Shown: piece by piece, positions 1-9,269 of the stretch
Position numbering within the stretch: position 1 is the stretch's first letter
Layout: each line of letters begins with the position of its first letter
Assembly: GCF_009856605.1 (NCBI RefSeq)
Contig: NZ_CP047242.1
Coordinates: 5,956,501 to 6,020,500, forward strand
Direction: 5' to 3'
From: Trichormus variabilis 0441
Lineage (GTDB): Bacteria > Cyanobacteriota > Cyanobacteriia > Cyanobacteriales > Nostocaceae
DNA length: 64,000 bases
The notes under the pieces: model-generated
What the model saw: only the letters and a program-made list of their open reading frames with translations
What the model was told of the DNA's origin: nothing
Database searches by the model: none
Program-made: the position numbers and the translations under genes

Positions 1-459
1 TGTGAGGTGCGATCGCGGAATAAATCCCCGCAAGCTTTGAACATCAACAGTGACACCACCTTTATTCACCCCTGTCACCTTCACATCCACAGGCTGGGAA
101 TTTTCCTTCATTTGCGCCAGTTTTTCCCAGATATGATTAATTTCTAACTGCCGTCGAGAAAGAGTTACTTGACCTTCTGCATCCTGTTCACGGATGATAA
201 TAAACTCAAGCTCCTCATGCAACGGCAATACTGCCGCTAAATCGTTAACTGCCCTCAAAGAAGCCTCATCGCGGGGAATATAAGCTGACGACTTGCCACC
301 AATATCAACATAAGCGCCATCAGGATCAAGTTGGAAAACCTTGCCGTAAACAACTTGCCCCTTTTGGAACTGGTAGTCGTGATTTTCTAGTGCTTTGGCA
401 AAGTCGTCCATTGTGAAAGACGAGTTGGCTTTTTGAGATAGTTTCGATTCGGAATTCAT
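1..459 (-). CDS. 30S ribosomal protein S1-type RNA-binding protein (3' part outside window)
   Basis: The reverse strand reads open from an ATG at 459 to the left edge, 153 codons with no stop. The protein starts MNSESKLSQ. A first S1 (OB-fold) domain lies at about residues 28-100, with the typical VYGKVFQLDPDGAYVDIGGK and AYIPRDE stretches. A second S1 repeat begins near residue 125 (VDVKVTGVNKGGVTVDV, GFIPRSHL). The loop VTLSRRQLE between the repeats is typical of cyanobacterial and chloroplast S1 proteins, which bind mRNA on the small ribosomal subunit. The C-terminus is missing, so full-length S1 cannot be told from a shorter S1-domain paralogue. Confidence 0.85.
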   Translation of the reverse strand, partial: MNSESKLSQKANSSFTMDDFAKALENHDYQFQKGQVVYGKVFQLDPDGAYVDIGGKSSAYIPRDEASLRAVNDLAAVLPLHEELEFIIIREQDAEGQVTLSRRQLEINHIWEKLAQMKENSQPVDVKVTGVNKGGVTVDVQSLRGFIPRSHLT

Positions 460-520
460 GACTATTGAACTTAAATTGTGGTTATTTTATTTGAAACCAA
501 GGGAATTGATAATTCGTAAT

Positions 521-540
521 ACCCTACGGTAAGCAAGCTA
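521..540. repeat. 20-base small dispersed repeat
   Basis: The unit ACCCTACGGTAAGCAAGCTA recurs with one change at 63369-63388, where it is inserted inside a larger dispersed repeat. It lies between the S1 gene start and the end of the dienelactone hydrolase gene. This resembles the small dispersed repeats described in Nostoc genomes; assignment to a named family is not possible here. Confidence 0.6.
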
Positions 541-600
541 CGTAATTCTTAATGAACAAGGCTCCGCTTAAGGTGGTATGGGAATTGAGAGTCTTTAAAC

Positions 601-1347
601 CTATGTTGTTAACACAGTCTTAAATAGTTGTTGCACCTGCTCCCAAGCAGCAGCTGCTGCTTGAGGATTATAGCTGGCACGACGGTCACAGAAAAATCCG
701 TGATCAGCTCCATCGTAGCGGAACACACGATGAGAAATGTTGTATTTTTCTAACTCTGTCTCGATTTGGTCTATTTGCTCTGGGGGAATACTGGCATCTT
801 CCGTACCAAAAAAGCCATAGAGTGTGCCTTTGATTTCTGGTGTGCGGGTGACAGTAGGATTTCCGCCGCCAAATGTACGGGTAGCAATTCCCGCACCGTA
901 AAAAGATGCCGTCGCTTTGATATCTGGTAAAGTGGCAGCAAGATAGGCTACATGACCCCCAAAGCAGAAGCCAATACAACCAAAGCCATTTTGTTTCACT
1001 TGGGGGAGAGTTTTCAGATAATCTATGGCTGCTTGAATATCGCTGAGTAATTCTGATGCTTTGGTTTGCATTGCATAACCTCTGCCAACTTCAATATCTT
1101 GGGGTGTGTATCCAGTTTCAAAGCCTGGTGCTTGACGTTGAAACAGCGCCGGAGCGATCGCCACATACCCCAATTTAGCAATCCGTTCTGTCACGTCCCG
1201 AATATGACCGTTAACGCCAAAAATCTCCTGTAAAACCACAATTCCTGGGTAGGAACCTGGTGCTTGTGGCTGTGCTAAGTACCCAGCTATTTGTAGATTA
1301 TTTTGCGAAAAGTTAACGGTTTCTGTGGCAACTACTTGCTCAGTCAT
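601..1347 (-). CDS. Dienelactone hydrolase family protein (carboxymethylenebutenolidase-like)
   Basis: This 248-residue alpha/beta hydrolase has the usual length for the family. The nucleophile motif is GFCFGGH (Cys instead of Ser, the family hallmark). The acid is the Asp of GTEDASIPP and the base is the His of DGADHGFF. PGIVVLQEIFGV near the N-terminus is the usual oxyanion and substrate loop. Family members hydrolyse dienelactone or related esters and lactones in the cytoplasm; the cyanobacterial substrate is not known. It is divergent from the GntR gene with about 200 bases between them, so that regulator could control it, but this is only inferred from position. The next gene downstream encodes S1. 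Confidence 0.9.
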   Translation of the reverse strand: MTEQVVATETVNFSQNNLQIAGYLAQPQAPGSYPGIVVLQEIFGVNGHIRDVTERIAKLGYVAIAPALFQRQAPGFETGYTPQDIEVGRGYAMQTKASELLSDIQAAIDYLKTLPQVKQNGFGCIGFCFGGHVAYLAATLPDIKATASFYGAGIATRTFGGGNPTVTRTPEIKGTLYGFFGTEDASIPPEQIDQIETELEKYNISHRVFRYDGADHGFFCDRRASYNPQAAAAAWEQVQQLFKTVLTT

Positions 1348-1548
1348 AATAATTTTTACCCGCGTTGTGTGGTGAATTTCTCTAATTATTTGATATAACT
1401 AGGCTACTTCTCTGAAAATATCAACTACCAATAGTCACCACATAAGAAATTTAAACCCGAAAGTACCCAACATAAAATCGCCAAAATGTTTGGGTTGTTT
1501 ATTGTTATTCATGTTGAATTTTGAATTGCTTATTCAGGAGTTTGGGTG

Positions 1549-2532
1549 ATGATTCAATTCCGTATTCAGCCAGATAGTGAGATTCCCGCATCAACCCAAC
1601 TATTTAACCAACTCAGGTTTGCGATCGCTTCTCGGCAATATCCACCCGCATACAAATTGCCCAGCACCAGGGCTTTGGCAATGCAAACGGGGTTACACCG
1701 CAATACTATTAGTAAAGTTTATCGTCAGTTAGAGGAAGACGGTTTTGTTGAAAGTTTAGCAGGCTCAGGGATTTATGTCCGCGCTCAAGGTCATGAGGGT
1801 GGTAGCAGGCTACAATCGCCCATCCTCACACAACATCCTGAAGCATCAAAAGTTTTACAACAAGCACTGGATGAATTACTGGGACAAGGCTATTCACTCA
1901 GCCAAGCAAGAGAAATATTTTTGGCAGAAATTGACTGGCGCTTGCGTTGTAGTGCGCGGGTACTGGTAGCATCTCCGACTCAAGATATGGGTGTGGGGGA
2001 GTTAATGGCTTATGAGTTAGAAGAAGAACTAGAAATTCCCGTGCAGATAGTGGCGATAGATGAGTTAGCAGCCGTACTAGATAAAACCACTTCCGCTACA
2101 GTTGTCACCAGTCGCTATTTTATCAACGATGTGGAAGCGATCGCCGCCCCTAAAGCTATCCGTGTCATCCCTCTAGATATCTACGACTACAACAAAGAAA
2201 TCAACCTGCTGAAAAACCTGCCCAAAGATAACTGTGTAGGAATAGTCAGCCTCAGTTCGGGAATTGGTCGCCAAGCAGAAGTCATCCTCCACGGCTTGCG
2301 GGGTGACGAGTTATTAGTCATGACCACCCAACCAAAAGATAATTACAAAATGCAGGCGATCGTCAAGCGCGCCGAAGTGATTATCTGTGACCAAGCCTGT
2401 TATGCAACCGTACAAGCCGCCGTCCAAGCCGCCTCCGAAGACATCATCCGTCCACCAAAATTAATCAAGGTAGATAATTACATCGGCGCAAACTCAATTA
2501 ACTTACTCAAACGAGAACTAGGCTTAGGTTGA
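1549..2532 (+). CDS. GntR family transcriptional regulator
   Basis: The N-terminal 75 residues are a GntR winged helix: QLFNQLRFAIASRQYPPAYKLPSTRALAMQ, then a recognition helix with RNTISKVYRQLEEDG and the wing GSGIYV. The remaining 250 residues are not an aminotransferase (so not MocR) and not an obvious UTRA or FCD domain; they look like a sensor domain of unknown ligand. I chose the ATG at 1549 over the adjacent GTG at 1546 because AGGAG at 1536-1540 is better spaced from it. It is divergent from the dienelactone hydrolase gene, which is a possible target. Confidence 0.85.
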   Translation: MIQFRIQPDSEIPASTQLFNQLRFAIASRQYPPAYKLPSTRALAMQTGLHRNTISKVYRQLEEDGFVESLAGSGIYVRAQGHEGGSRLQSPILTQHPEASKVLQQALDELLGQGYSLSQAREIFLAEIDWRLRCSARVLVASPTQDMGVGELMAYELEEELEIPVQIVAIDELAAVLDKTTSATVVTSRYFINDVEAIAAPKAIRVIPLDIYDYNKEINLLKNLPKDNCVGIVSLSSGIGRQAEVILHGLRGDELLVMTTQPKDNYKMQAIVKRAEVIICDQACYATVQAAVQAASEDIIRPPKLIKVDNYIGANSINLLKRELGLG

Positions 2533-2554
2533 CACTCTCCACCCTATAAGTCGT

Positions 2555-2624
2555 GTAGGGTGCGTCAGATATCAAAAATCTGTTCATGGAATGGATAGCA
2601 TTTAAGTCTTCTGACGCACCCTAC
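2555..2624. repeat. Inverted repeat between convergent genes
   Basis: Perfect 15-base arms GTAGGGTGCGTCAGA (2555-2569) and its complement (2610-2624) flank a 40-base spacer. It sits between the convergent ends of the GntR and adenylate cyclase genes. It could act as a two-way terminator or be a small miniature element; similar GGGTRCGTCAG words recur near 5847. Confidence 0.6.
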
Positions 2625-2718
2625 TAATATGTCTGTCCATGAACATAGGACTGATGCACTGAACCAAAAAACCCTTCTGAGGGTGGTCAATAGTCCACAG
2701 TCCAAAAACCTTGATTTT

Positions 2719-2753
2719 GACTATTGACTACTGACTACTGACTACTGACTATT
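2719..2753. repeat. Heptamer short tandem repeat
   Basis: Five consecutive 7-base units (GACTATT, three GACTACT, GACTATT). This matches the short tandemly repeated repetitive (STRR) class known from heterocystous cyanobacteria. The last unit contains the stop codon of the adenylate cyclase gene on the other strand. Confidence 0.85.
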
Positions 2754-5331
2754 TCTCCTGAAACGTCCACACCCCTTCGTCCCATTCTGAGTTGGTTGGC
2801 GGCGATTGTAGCCAATGCTGACAACGTAGCAGATGCAACATCGCTGCTTTGTCATGTTTATCAACTGCTAAAACATTGGCAAACTCGGCTCTTGCTAGGG
2901 GAAACTGGCGGTTTAAGTAATATTCCCGTCCCTTGTGATAATGCTCAATTACCTGCAATTTCTCACTAGGGATGGGATCAGAACGTAAACCAATTAACTC
3001 ATATATAGATACTGGCTCATTTCTGCCTTTAACACGGATGAAATCTAGTTCTCTAGCCCAAATATTTTCTTGGCATGGTTTAAAAGTATTATCGCTCAGA
3101 ATAATATCGCAACCATACTGCTTACTCACACTTTCTAAGCGGGAACCCAGATTTACACCATCACCAATGGCTGTAAATTCCATACGTTTACTAGAGCCAA
3201 TGTTGCCACTAATTACGGTGTCGGAATTGATGCCGATACCAATGTTGATGCGGGGTTTATTGGCTGCATAACGCCGTTGATTAAATTCCTGTAAGCGATG
3301 ACGCATTTCTATAGATGTTTTTACAGCCATCCAAGCGTGTTCTTCTAGGGGCAAAGGTGAACCAAACACTGCCATGATGGCATCACCGATGTATTTATCC
3401 AGAGTGCCTTTGTGTTTGAATACAGCCTCTACCATCGACTCAAAATATTCATTAAGCATACTTACCACTTCTTCTGCTTCCAGATTTTCCGTCAAAGTGG
3501 TGTAGCCGCGAATATCCGAAAAGAGGATGGAAACTTCTTTGCGATCGCCTCCCAGTTTAGCATCATCCAATTTCAGCAATTCTTCGGCTAATTCCTGGGT
3601 CATGTAGCGATACATCGTACTCTTGAGGCGTTTCTCATCGCTAATATCTTCCATTACCACCAACGCGCCGCAGACTTGCTGGGGATCGCTAGCATCGGCA
3701 ATGGTATTAATCGATAAGTTAATGCTATTTTGTGCTGCTTCAGTGCTTACCAGTGTGCGGTCTGGGTAATATTGCTGGCGGCGTTTGAGGTCTGTCCCGT
3801 GTAAGGCATCTTGACACCATTTACTAAAATCGCCTTCTTTAATGGCGATCGCCTCACTTATGAGTTTACCTTCCAAACGGTCTTCCGAGTCCAACCCCAA
3901 CAAACGTTGGGCGCTTTCATTGGCCGCAATAATTGTCCCGGCTTTATCTGTGGAAATCACGCCATTAGAAAGACTCCGCAGAATATCCCGTTGCATTTGC
4001 TCTTGTTGCTTAACTGTGGCAAACAACTGAGCATTTTGTAACGCTACCCCAGCTTGGATATTGAAAGCTTCCATAAATTCTTCGTCGTTGCGGTCAAAAC
4101 TCGCTTGGAAGCATTCGGGTGCTGCTGGCCATGTATCTGGATTATAAGGCGGGAACTCTCCGGTTTTCTTTTTATTTACCAGTTGGGTCACACCGATTAA
4201 TTCTTGGTCGCCATTAAATACGGGCATACATAATAAACTACAGGTGCGGTAGCCGTTTTGTTGGTCGATTTGTTTGGCAGTTTCCGAGTCTGGATGGTCG
4301 TATAAATCAAAAGGGATGTTGAGTTTTTGACCGGATGCAGCGACAATACCTGCAAAACCTTTACCTATAGGAACGCGCAATTCCCTAGTAGAACCATTAT
4401 CTTGAGTAATTTTCGTCCATAATTCATGGCGATCGCGGTCTATCAGCCATAAGGTACTGCGATCGGCGTTCATCAGTTCCTTGGCTTCATCCATCACCCG
4501 TTTCAGGGTATCTTCCAAATCCAGACTACTCTGACTTAGGGACTTCACCGCTTTCATCATCGCCGCCGCCGCCCTTTGTTTTTGCGTCGCTATATAAAAG
4601 GAACGTGACGACTCTAGAATCAAGCGAATTGACGGCGCAAATTCCTGGAATAACTGCTCATCTGCACTGGTAAAACCTTGATTATCAATCCGTTCTGCCA
4701 GTACTGCATCAGGAGGGCTATAAGGTTTTAATTTGTTGAGTAACTGTACCACCGCCACTAATCGCCCTTGCTCACTCAATAGCGGCAAAGCCAGCATTGT
4801 ATATGTGCGGTAGCCAGTGATTTTCTCTTGTTTTTGGGCAAATATCGACCGAGGATCGTGATAAAAGTCAAAAGGTATATTAACTACTTGTTTAAAAGTA
4901 GCGACTTCACCGGCAATCCCCTTGTCGGCGGGGATGCGAATTTCTAGGGAGCGATCGCCTTCTCCGGCGGCGACAATCGACCACAATTCTTGTTTTTCTT
5001 CATCTAGTAAAAATATAGTCGTCCTATCTGCCCCCAACAATTCCCCAGTTTTTAAAGTAATTGACTGCAACATCTCTTGCAGGATATTTTCAAACCCGTG
5101 AGAATCCAACATCGACAGGGTTTGATGCACAATTTGGAGTTTTTGCTCGACTTCTGTAACAACTTGTTTAAAAGTATCCTGAGTTAAGGGAGCAAGAAAT
5201 GTCGAAATAGTACCTTTTCTGCGGGCTAGTGTGCCGACAGGAGCCGAAGTTGCTGGCAAGTTTTGCTCTTGGTTTTGCGTACCCAGGATCAAATCGCCAG
5301 TCTCCCCAAAATTACGCTGTTGCAATGACAT
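2749..5331 (-). CDS. cyaB2: CyaB-type adenylate cyclase (GAF-GAF-PAS-cyclase)
   Basis: This 860-residue class III cyclase makes cAMP from ATP. Order: GAF-A about 75-235, GAF-B about 265-435, PAS about 445-560, catalytic domain about 595-775, TPR-like tail to 840. Both GAF domains carry the NKFDE signature of cyclic-nucleotide-binding GAFs (NK..FTSADE in A; NK..FDRNDE in B), so cAMP feedback on its own synthesis is expected. The catalytic domain has the metal-binding Asp in FSDIRGY and GDAIMAVFG, the substrate-selecting Lys in LDKYIGD with Thr in EFTAIGD (adenine-type), and the NLGSR transition-state residues. Length and sequence match what I recall of Anabaena CyaB2; the close paralogue CyaB1 cannot be excluded. 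The stop codon lies in a heptamer repeat. Confidence 0.93.
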   Translation of the reverse strand: MSLQQRNFGETGDLILGTQNQEQNLPATSAPVGTLARRKGTISTFLAPLTQDTFKQVVTEVEQKLQIVHQTLSMLDSHGFENILQEMLQSITLKTGELLGADRTTIFLLDEEKQELWSIVAAGEGDRSLEIRIPADKGIAGEVATFKQVVNIPFDFYHDPRSIFAQKQEKITGYRTYTMLALPLLSEQGRLVAVVQLLNKLKPYSPPDAVLAERIDNQGFTSADEQLFQEFAPSIRLILESSRSFYIATQKQRAAAAMMKAVKSLSQSSLDLEDTLKRVMDEAKELMNADRSTLWLIDRDRHELWTKITQDNGSTRELRVPIGKGFAGIVAASGQKLNIPFDLYDHPDSETAKQIDQQNGYRTCSLLCMPVFNGDQELIGVTQLVNKKKTGEFPPYNPDTWPAAPECFQASFDRNDEEFMEAFNIQAGVALQNAQLFATVKQQEQMQRDILRSLSNGVISTDKAGTIIAANESAQRLLGLDSEDRLEGKLISEAIAIKEGDFSKWCQDALHGTDLKRRQQYYPDRTLVSTEAAQNSINLSINTIADASDPQQVCGALVVMEDISDEKRLKSTMYRYMTQELAEELLKLDDAKLGGDRKEVSILFSDIRGYTTLTENLEAEEVVSMLNEYFESMVEAVFKHKGTLDKYIGDAIMAVFGSPLPLEEHAWMAVKTSIEMRHRLQEFNQRRYAANKPRINIGIGINSDTVISGNIGSSKRMEFTAIGDGVNLGSRLESVSKQYGCDIILSDNTFKPCQENIWARELDFIRVKGRNEPVSIYELIGLRSDPIPSEKLQVIEHYHKGREYYLNRQFPLARAEFANVLAVDKHDKAAMLHLLRCQHWLQSPPTNSEWDEGVWTFQEK

Positions 5332-6057
5332 AGGTAATTTTTGATATAGCAGGATTAAGACTTTTAAGAATTTATTTAAGTGTTGCTAAAAGCAACGAGC
5401 GATAGACATTACACACAGTGTAATCTGTAGTTCAGCCAGCGTCATCCGGCTCTATTCCTGGTTTAGCTTAATTTATAGTCCTCATCCACAAACTACTGTA
5501 TTTCCAGTAAAAGTGTATAGATGATCACGCATAGGAGATCATTAAGTTAATAGTTATACCAAAAGATTAAGCTATTACTTGCTTGACCGACTCTACTTAT
5601 AGGGGTAGTGTATAAATCATATTTCCCAGTTTTGTAGGTCAGGCAACACTTTTCAGTAAAAAATATCAACCTCTCATCCCTGTGTCTATTTCCTTTCTCA
5701 TATTTGGTGGTGTAAGAAGCTCATAGAAACAGCCTGCTACTAAAAAATTGTGAAATTACTGCATAAAACTGGAAACCGTTACTGATATATACACAGATGG
5801 ATTAGTTTTTTCAGAACTTCCAGATTAAGGAATATCCCTATATAGGGTACGTCAGTCAGATAAAATCTGGGAATACCACGAAGTTATTCGTATTGACTCA
5901 CCTTATTGAAAGGTACTTTGGGATAATTTATTTTTTTGTGTTCCCTTACTTAACAGTTGTATTTTCCATTACTTGTGACGAAGTGTTTGTGACTTGGTTA
6001 CAACGCTTCTGCCTTGTCAGATTCAATTCCTATGTTTTGCAAGGGGGTTACATCAAT
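5332..6057. other. Gene-free stretch between cyaB and a small gene
   Basis: About 725 AT-rich bases form the divergent upstream region of the adenylate cyclase and the small gene at 6058. A TTG-started extension of the small gene is open from 5893 but has no ribosome site. A GGGTACGTCAGTCAG word near 5846 resembles the arm of the inverted repeat at 2555. I see no RNA gene or clear operator. Confidence 0.5.
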
Positions 6058-6300
6058 ATGACAGCTTACACATTAAGACAAGCTAATTCTTGGTTCAATA
6101 TTATTGGCGCAATATCAAAGTTGGGAACGATATTTGCCAGCCATGATCACGATGGGCGACCAATCAGCCCTGACCCCAGGGACATTACAGATGAATTCGA
6201 CGAAATATTTAACCCACCAGCAAAGCCGAAAAAAAAGGTTGTGAGTCCCGATGCTGATCCGTCCACATCTCCCGCAATCGACCCTGATTCTGAATCATAA
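6058..6300 (+). CDS. Small acidic hypothetical protein
   Basis: The 80-residue product starts MTAYTLRQAN. AAGGGGG at 6041-6047, ten bases ahead of the ATG, supports this start over the longer TTG-initiated frame from 5893. The first 27 residues are mildly amphipathic (NSWFNIIGAISKLGTIFA). The rest is charged and proline-rich, with RDITDEFDEIF, PPAKPKKKV and an Asp/Pro/Ser tail, and is probably disordered. It lies 126 bases ahead of the secreted haemagglutinin-like gene on the same strand and might be co-transcribed. I do not recognise a family. Confidence 0.6.
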   Translation: MTAYTLRQANSWFNIIGAISKLGTIFASHDHDGRPISPDPRDITDEFDEIFNPPAKPKKKVVSPDADPSTSPAIDPDSES

Positions 6301-6426
6301 ACCCACGTAGTCTGCGTCAATATCTTTAGTGAGGAGATAGAGGGAATAGGGGGAATCTTTCTGTAATTTTCTCCCTTCCCGTTCCTTTCCCTATTTTTCA
6401 GCTAGTCAAGACACTAAATAACTGAA

Positions 6427-8844
6427 ATGACTCAAAACGGCAAAGGTAGTTCATGGCAATTGAACTTAGTAATTTCCTTAACATCTGCTGGTGTTATGAG
6501 CATCAGTATGCCTGCTTTGATTGTGCAATCTGCCTTTGCTCAGAGTGTGATTACGCCCGATCAAACCTTGGGTAATGAAAGGTCTGAGGTAAGTGAAAAC
6601 TACGACAATACCCCTACAGAGTTAGTTAGAGGAGGGGCGATTCGGGGTAATAACCTCTTCCATAGTTTCCTAGAATTTAACGTTAATGAAGGACGTTCAA
6701 CACTTTTTGTAGCTCCCAACAGTAGCATCCAGAACATTTTTGTCAGAGTTACAGGTAATAATCGCTCTGATATTTTCGGGAAGTTAGAGACCTCTGGTGT
6801 TAATGCCAATTTGTTTGTGATTAATCCCAATGGGATTTTTTTTGGGCCGAATGCCAGACTGAATATAGGTGGTTCTTTTGTGGCGAGTACAGCTAGTGGA
6901 ATTCAGTTTGGCGATCGCACCATTTTTAGCGCTACTTCTCCCCAACCTTTACTGACAATGAGTGTACCTACGGGATTGCAATTTGGCAGAACAGGGGGAG
7001 AGATCAATTTACAAGGGGAATTAGTAGTTCCCACAGGCAAAACCCTGGCATTCGTAGGTGGCAATGTAACTCTAGATGGTGGTAATGTTAGCTTTCTCCG
7101 GCGTAGGACTCTCAAGGCGGAAAGTGGTCAAATTGCTATAGGTGGAATACTAGAAGTAGGTACAGTAGGTCTAAATTTGGCTGGTAATAACGACATTAAC
7201 AACCAAATTTTAAGTTTTTCTGATGACGCAGTCTTAGGTAACGTATTCATCCAAAATCAAGCCAGGGTAGATGTCAGTGGTCAGGGTGCTGGTTATATCG
7301 AAATTAAAGGTAAGCAGATTGGACTCACTCGTGCATCGCAAGTGCTAGCAGAAACAGAAGGTAGTCAAAGCAGTCGCGGAATTTTTATCCAGGCAGAAAA
7401 ATTAACCCTTGACGATGGCTCACAAGTAACAGCATCTGTGAATAATCCTCAATCTACCGTTTCCGGAGGCAATGTTACAGTCAAGGCAAGTGATTCGGTA
7501 CGAGTAACGGGAATAGTACCGAATAATCTAGAACGTTCTGGGAATCCCAGTGGTCTGTTTACTAGAACTGCCGGTAAAAGACCTGGGGGAAATTTGACTA
7601 TTACAACAGGTAAATTAATTGTTGAAGATGGGGGTAACATATCCGCTCGTACTAGTGGAAATGATAGTCAGAGTATTGGCGGAACGATCAAAATAACTGC
7701 ATCAGAATTGGTCAAACTGATCGGCAATACTAAGGATTCTAGAGAATTTCCCAGTAGTGTGTTTGCTCAGACTTTGGGTGCTGGGAATGCAGGTTCTGTG
7801 ACGATTGATACTCCAGCGTTATTTGTCCAAGATGGTGCAGTCATATCAGCTGGAACTCAGACAAATAGCCAGGGTAATGGGGGAAATATTACAATAAAAG
7901 CCTCTGATTTTATAGAAATAAGCGGAAGTTCGCCAATTGAGAAATTTCCTAGTGGCTTGTTTGCTCGCAGTCGAGGTAGTGGCAACGCAGGTTCTATATT
8001 AATTACTACAGGTCAACTTAATGTGCGCGATCTCGCTACAGTCACAGTAGAAACATTAGGCACAAGTAATGCTGGCGAAATAAAAATTAACGCCACAAGA
8101 ATCAACCTTGATGGTAAAGCAAATTTGAACGCTACAACTCCATTAGGTAATGGTGGTAATATCAATTTACAAATAGATGACCAACTACTTTTACGCCGTG
8201 GTAGTTTCATCTCTACTAGAGCAGGCACTACAAGCGGTAGGGGTAATGGCGGTAATATAAATATTAATATTCCCAATGGCTTTATCGTTGCCGTTCCTGG
8301 TGAAAATAGTGACATTACAGCTAATGCTTTTCAAGGTCAAGGTGGTAACGTTAGCATCAATGCCTTTAGCGTTTTTGGCATAGAGTTTCGAGAAAAAGAT
8401 AGTCCACTCACCAACGACATCACAGCTAGTTCTGAATTTGGGCTAAACGGTACAGTCGAAATCAATACCCCAGAAGTTCAACCGAACCAAGGACTAATTA
8501 ATTTACCAACACAACCTGTTGAACCCCAGCTAGCCCAAGTTTGTCAAGCAGCCGCAGGACGAAATCAAGACAGTTTTACTATCACCGGGCGTGGTGGTTT
8601 GCCAAACAACCCTAATGAACTCCTTTATTCTGATGCTGTTCTTACAGATTGGGTAGCTGTGAGTAATGTAGAAAACATCCCCAATACTCCTATCAGCAAA
8701 AGCATCTCTACTCCAACCCAAACTAATATCGTGGAAGCTACGGGATGGGTAATCAGCCCTCAAGGTGAAGTTGTTCTCACAGTGAATACACCTAATACAA
8801 AATCCCCTAATTCTTGGCAAAAAACTAGTGCTTGTAATTCGTAA
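6427..8844 (+). CDS. Secreted filamentous haemagglutinin N-terminal domain protein (TpsA-like)
   Basis: This 805-residue protein has a signal peptide with hydrophobic core around residues 14-36 and a cleavage site after QSAFAQ. The haemagglutination-activity (TPS) domain spans about 40-280 and includes the signature VINPNGIFFGPNARLNIG. It is followed by many beta-helix-type Gly/Asn-rich repeats (GGNVTV, GGNITIKASD, GNAGSV). Such proteins are exported by two-partner secretion through a TpsB/Omp85-type pore and often act in adhesion. No TpsB gene is in the window. The C-terminus (CQAAAGRNQDSFTITGRGGLP) is the conserved tail of the cyanobacterial subfamily. Confidence 0.88.
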   Translation: MTQNGKGSSWQLNLVISLTSAGVMSISMPALIVQSAFAQSVITPDQTLGNERSEVSENYDNTPTELVRGGAIRGNNLFHSFLEFNVNEGRSTLFVAPNSSIQNIFVRVTGNNRSDIFGKLETSGVNANLFVINPNGIFFGPNARLNIGGSFVASTASGIQFGDRTIFSATSPQPLLTMSVPTGLQFGRTGGEINLQGELVVPTGKTLAFVGGNVTLDGGNVSFLRRRTLKAESGQIAIGGILEVGTVGLNLAGNNDINNQILSFSDDAVLGNVFIQNQARVDVSGQGAGYIEIKGKQIGLTRASQVLAETEGSQSSRGIFIQAEKLTLDDGSQVTASVNNPQSTVSGGNVTVKASDSVRVTGIVPNNLERSGNPSGLFTRTAGKRPGGNLTITTGKLIVEDGGNISARTSGNDSQSIGGTIKITASELVKLIGNTKDSREFPSSVFAQTLGAGNAGSVTIDTPALFVQDGAVISAGTQTNSQGNGGNITIKASDFIEISGSSPIEKFPSGLFARSRGSGNAGSILITTGQLNVRDLATVTVETLGTSNAGEIKINATRINLDGKANLNATTPLGNGGNINLQIDDQLLLRRGSFISTRAGTTSGRGNGGNININIPNGFIVAVPGENSDITANAFQGQGGNVSINAFSVFGIEFREKDSPLTNDITASSEFGLNGTVEINTPEVQPNQGLINLPTQPVEPQLAQVCQAAAGRNQDSFTITGRGGLPNNPNELLYSDAVLTDWVAVSNVENIPNTPISKSISTPTQTNIVEATGWVISPQGEVVLTVNTPNTKSPNSWQKTSACNS

Positions 8845-9092
8845 TTTGTATTATCGCGTTACGTTTCGCAGGAAAGGCTTACGCCTACGTAATACAGAAA
8901 ATCAGATTCCACCTTCGTGGGTTGAGACAATGGATCTCAACTGATAAATGACAACTGACCACCGACACACCATTGCAAAATATACTAATAGGTTAAAAAA
9001 TATAACCCAAAGCTATGTCTATGGGATATTTGCCGTTTTGAAATTGTTGATATAAACTGAATTCTCGGTTTATATCAAGGATTTATCCAAAA

Positions 9093-9260
9093 ATGACAAC
9101 TACACAGACTATTTGCCCAAAACCAGCTAAAAAATCGGACAAAAAAAGACAACAATCTTTTATGAGTATGGATATCGGCACTCCTAGAGTACCTTTACGT
9201 AAAGCTAAAAAAATTAAACAGGAGTATGAGCTGTTAAGCGACTGGAACCACGCTAGTTAA
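9093..9260 (+). CDS. Small basic hypothetical protein (55 aa)
   Basis: A 55-codon frame from ATG 9093 encodes MTTTQTICPKPAKKSDKKRQ and ends LLSDWNHAS. The middle is lysine/arginine-rich (PRVPLRKAKKIKQEYE), so nucleic-acid or ribosome binding is possible but unproved. AAGG at 9077-9080 is a weak, somewhat distant ribosome site. The stop is nine bases from the stop of the convergent gene at 9270. The function is unknown. Confidence 0.5.
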   Translation: MTTTQTICPKPAKKSDKKRQQSFMSMDIGTPRVPLRKAKKIKQEYELLSDWNHAS

Positions 9261-9269
9261 TTGATGATT

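Noticed and set aside
5893..6057. TTG-initiated N-terminal extension of the small gene at 6058
   Set aside because: There is no ribosome site and the composition is hydrophobic and unlike the following part; AAGGGGG favours ATG 6058.
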